From contig NZ_CP043538.1 in assembly GCF_000364445.2 (NCBI RefSeq), forward strand, positions 1,433,612-1,497,611: DNA of 64,000 nucleotides, in the 5' to 3' direction. This document shows, in pieces, positions 63,691 to 64,000 of the stretch. A program made the translations under genes and the position numbers. Below the pieces are notes generated by a model. The model had not been told where the DNA came from. It was given only the letters and a program-made list of their open reading frames with translations, and did not search any database. Position 1 is the stretch's first letter. Each line of letters starts with the position of its first letter. Source of the stretch: Methylobacterium mesophilicum SR1.6/6. GTDB lineage: Bacteria > Pseudomonadota > Alphaproteobacteria > Rhizobiales > Beijerinckiaceae.

Positions 63691-64000
63691 TCAGGCGCCG
63701 TCACCGTTCTCGTCGGCGCCGCTCTCCTCGACCACGCGCCCCACGCGCGGCGTCAGCGGAAAGCGGCAGGTGCAGCGGAGGCCGTCGGGCTCGAAGGCCA
63801 GGGCCACGCGGGCGCCGAGTTCGTAGCTCAGCATCTCCTTGAGGACCTGCATGCCGAAACCGTGCCGTGCCGGAGGCACGACACCCGCGCCGCCCGTCTC
63901 CTTCCAGGTCAGCGTCAGATCGCCCGCCCCGTGGCCGGCGTCGGTGTCGACGGACCAGCCCACGGCGACGTCACCCGCGGCGAGCCCCAAAACCCCATGC
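63691..64000 (-). CDS. sensor histidine kinase C-terminal end (HWE type), cut by the window edge
   Basis: About 100 residues are visible, ending at 63691. The text LTWKETGGAGVVPPARHGFGMQVLKEMLSYELGARVALAF (shown in part: GFGMQVLKEMLSYELGARV) and PDGLRCTCRFPL match the final ATP-binding part of HWE/HisKA_2 histidine kinases. The start lies beyond the window, so sensor domains are unknown; the ATG at 63990 is probably internal. It converges with the PAS-MCP gene, 9 bp apart. Confidence 0.75.
   Translation of the reverse strand, partial: HGVLGLAAGDVAVGWSVDTDAGHGAGDLTLTWKETGGAGVVPPARHGFGMQVLKEMLSYELGARVALAFEPDGLRCTCRFPLTPRVGRVVEESGADENGDGA

Noticed and set aside
1..64000. CRISPR array, tRNA or rRNA genes, prophage or complete insertion sequence
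   Set aside because: No regularly spaced direct repeats, cloverleaf-like sequences, phage genes or transposase genes were seen. The repeats present are scattered palindromic elements.

Overview
The window is very GC-rich DNA that reads like a Methylobacterium-type alphaproteobacterium (Rhizobiales). The evidence is the accB-accC-aat-DUF2155-NDUFA12 block beside a large B12-dependent ribonucleotide reductase (nrdJ), a class II DAHP synthase, and several families of short palindromic repeats of the kind scattered between genes in this group. No tRNA, rRNA, CRISPR array, complete insertion sequence or prophage was seen. The genus is an inference; no marker gene is present to prove it.

Layout. 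1-5 kb: an orphan efflux adaptor, a membrane-anchored cupredoxin and a frameshifted HAMP-PAS-GGDEF-EAL protein. 5-14 kb: housekeeping genes (class II DAHP synthase, a stand-alone sigma region 1.1-like protein, glutathione reductase, an O-antigen ligase-like protein, DUF2059, rpiA, a small exported protein, gph, an aminotransferase). 14-23.5 kb: a DsbA-like thiol oxidoreductase, accB/accC, aat, DUF2155, NDUFA12 and nrdJ. 23.9-35.1 kb: drug and stress export. This comprises an SDR oxidoreductase with a striking double-palindrome operator, a tight hxlR-emrA-emrB-thioesterase-MATE operon, and a TetR-controlled RND pump whose adaptor gene is frameshifted in a G run. 35.9-46.5 kb: a ureide catabolic island (uraD, two 5-hydroxyisourate hydrolases of which one carries a Tat signal, an MFS carrier, a racemase, an NCS1 permease, puuE, a LysR regulator, then divergently allE, allA and an orphan ABC binding protein). 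46.9-47.6 kb: an RlpA-like protein. 47.9-56 kb: a kdp potassium-pump operon with kdpF, A, B, C and D and two extra tiny membrane ORFs, but no kdpE. 55.9-61.9 kb: an AzgA-type purine permease and a two-gene xanthine dehydrogenase-like enzyme, divergent from uricase. 62.2-64 kb: a soluble two-PAS chemotaxis-type transducer and the C-terminal end of a histidine kinase cut by the window edge.

The purine genes form a near-complete route in two blocks about 11 kb apart (uraD-SBP and xdh-uricase) separated by kdp: purine uptake, xanthine to urate, urate to 5-hydroxyisourate, OHCU, allantoin, allantoate, then ureidoglycine to ureidoglycolate to glyoxylate plus urea. The step from allantoate to ureidoglycine (allC) is not present here.

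Three genes (GGDEF-EAL, the RND adaptor and the kdpD 3' end) are each broken by an apparent single-base indel, two of them in homopolymers. Either the assembly carries indel errors or these are real recent mutations. The best candidates for something new are the stand-alone sigma region 1.1 protein, the extra small kdp ORFs, the Tat-exported 5-hydroxyisourate hydrolase, the symmetric operators before the SDR and between xdh and uricase, and a perfect 36-bp palindrome after nrdJ.
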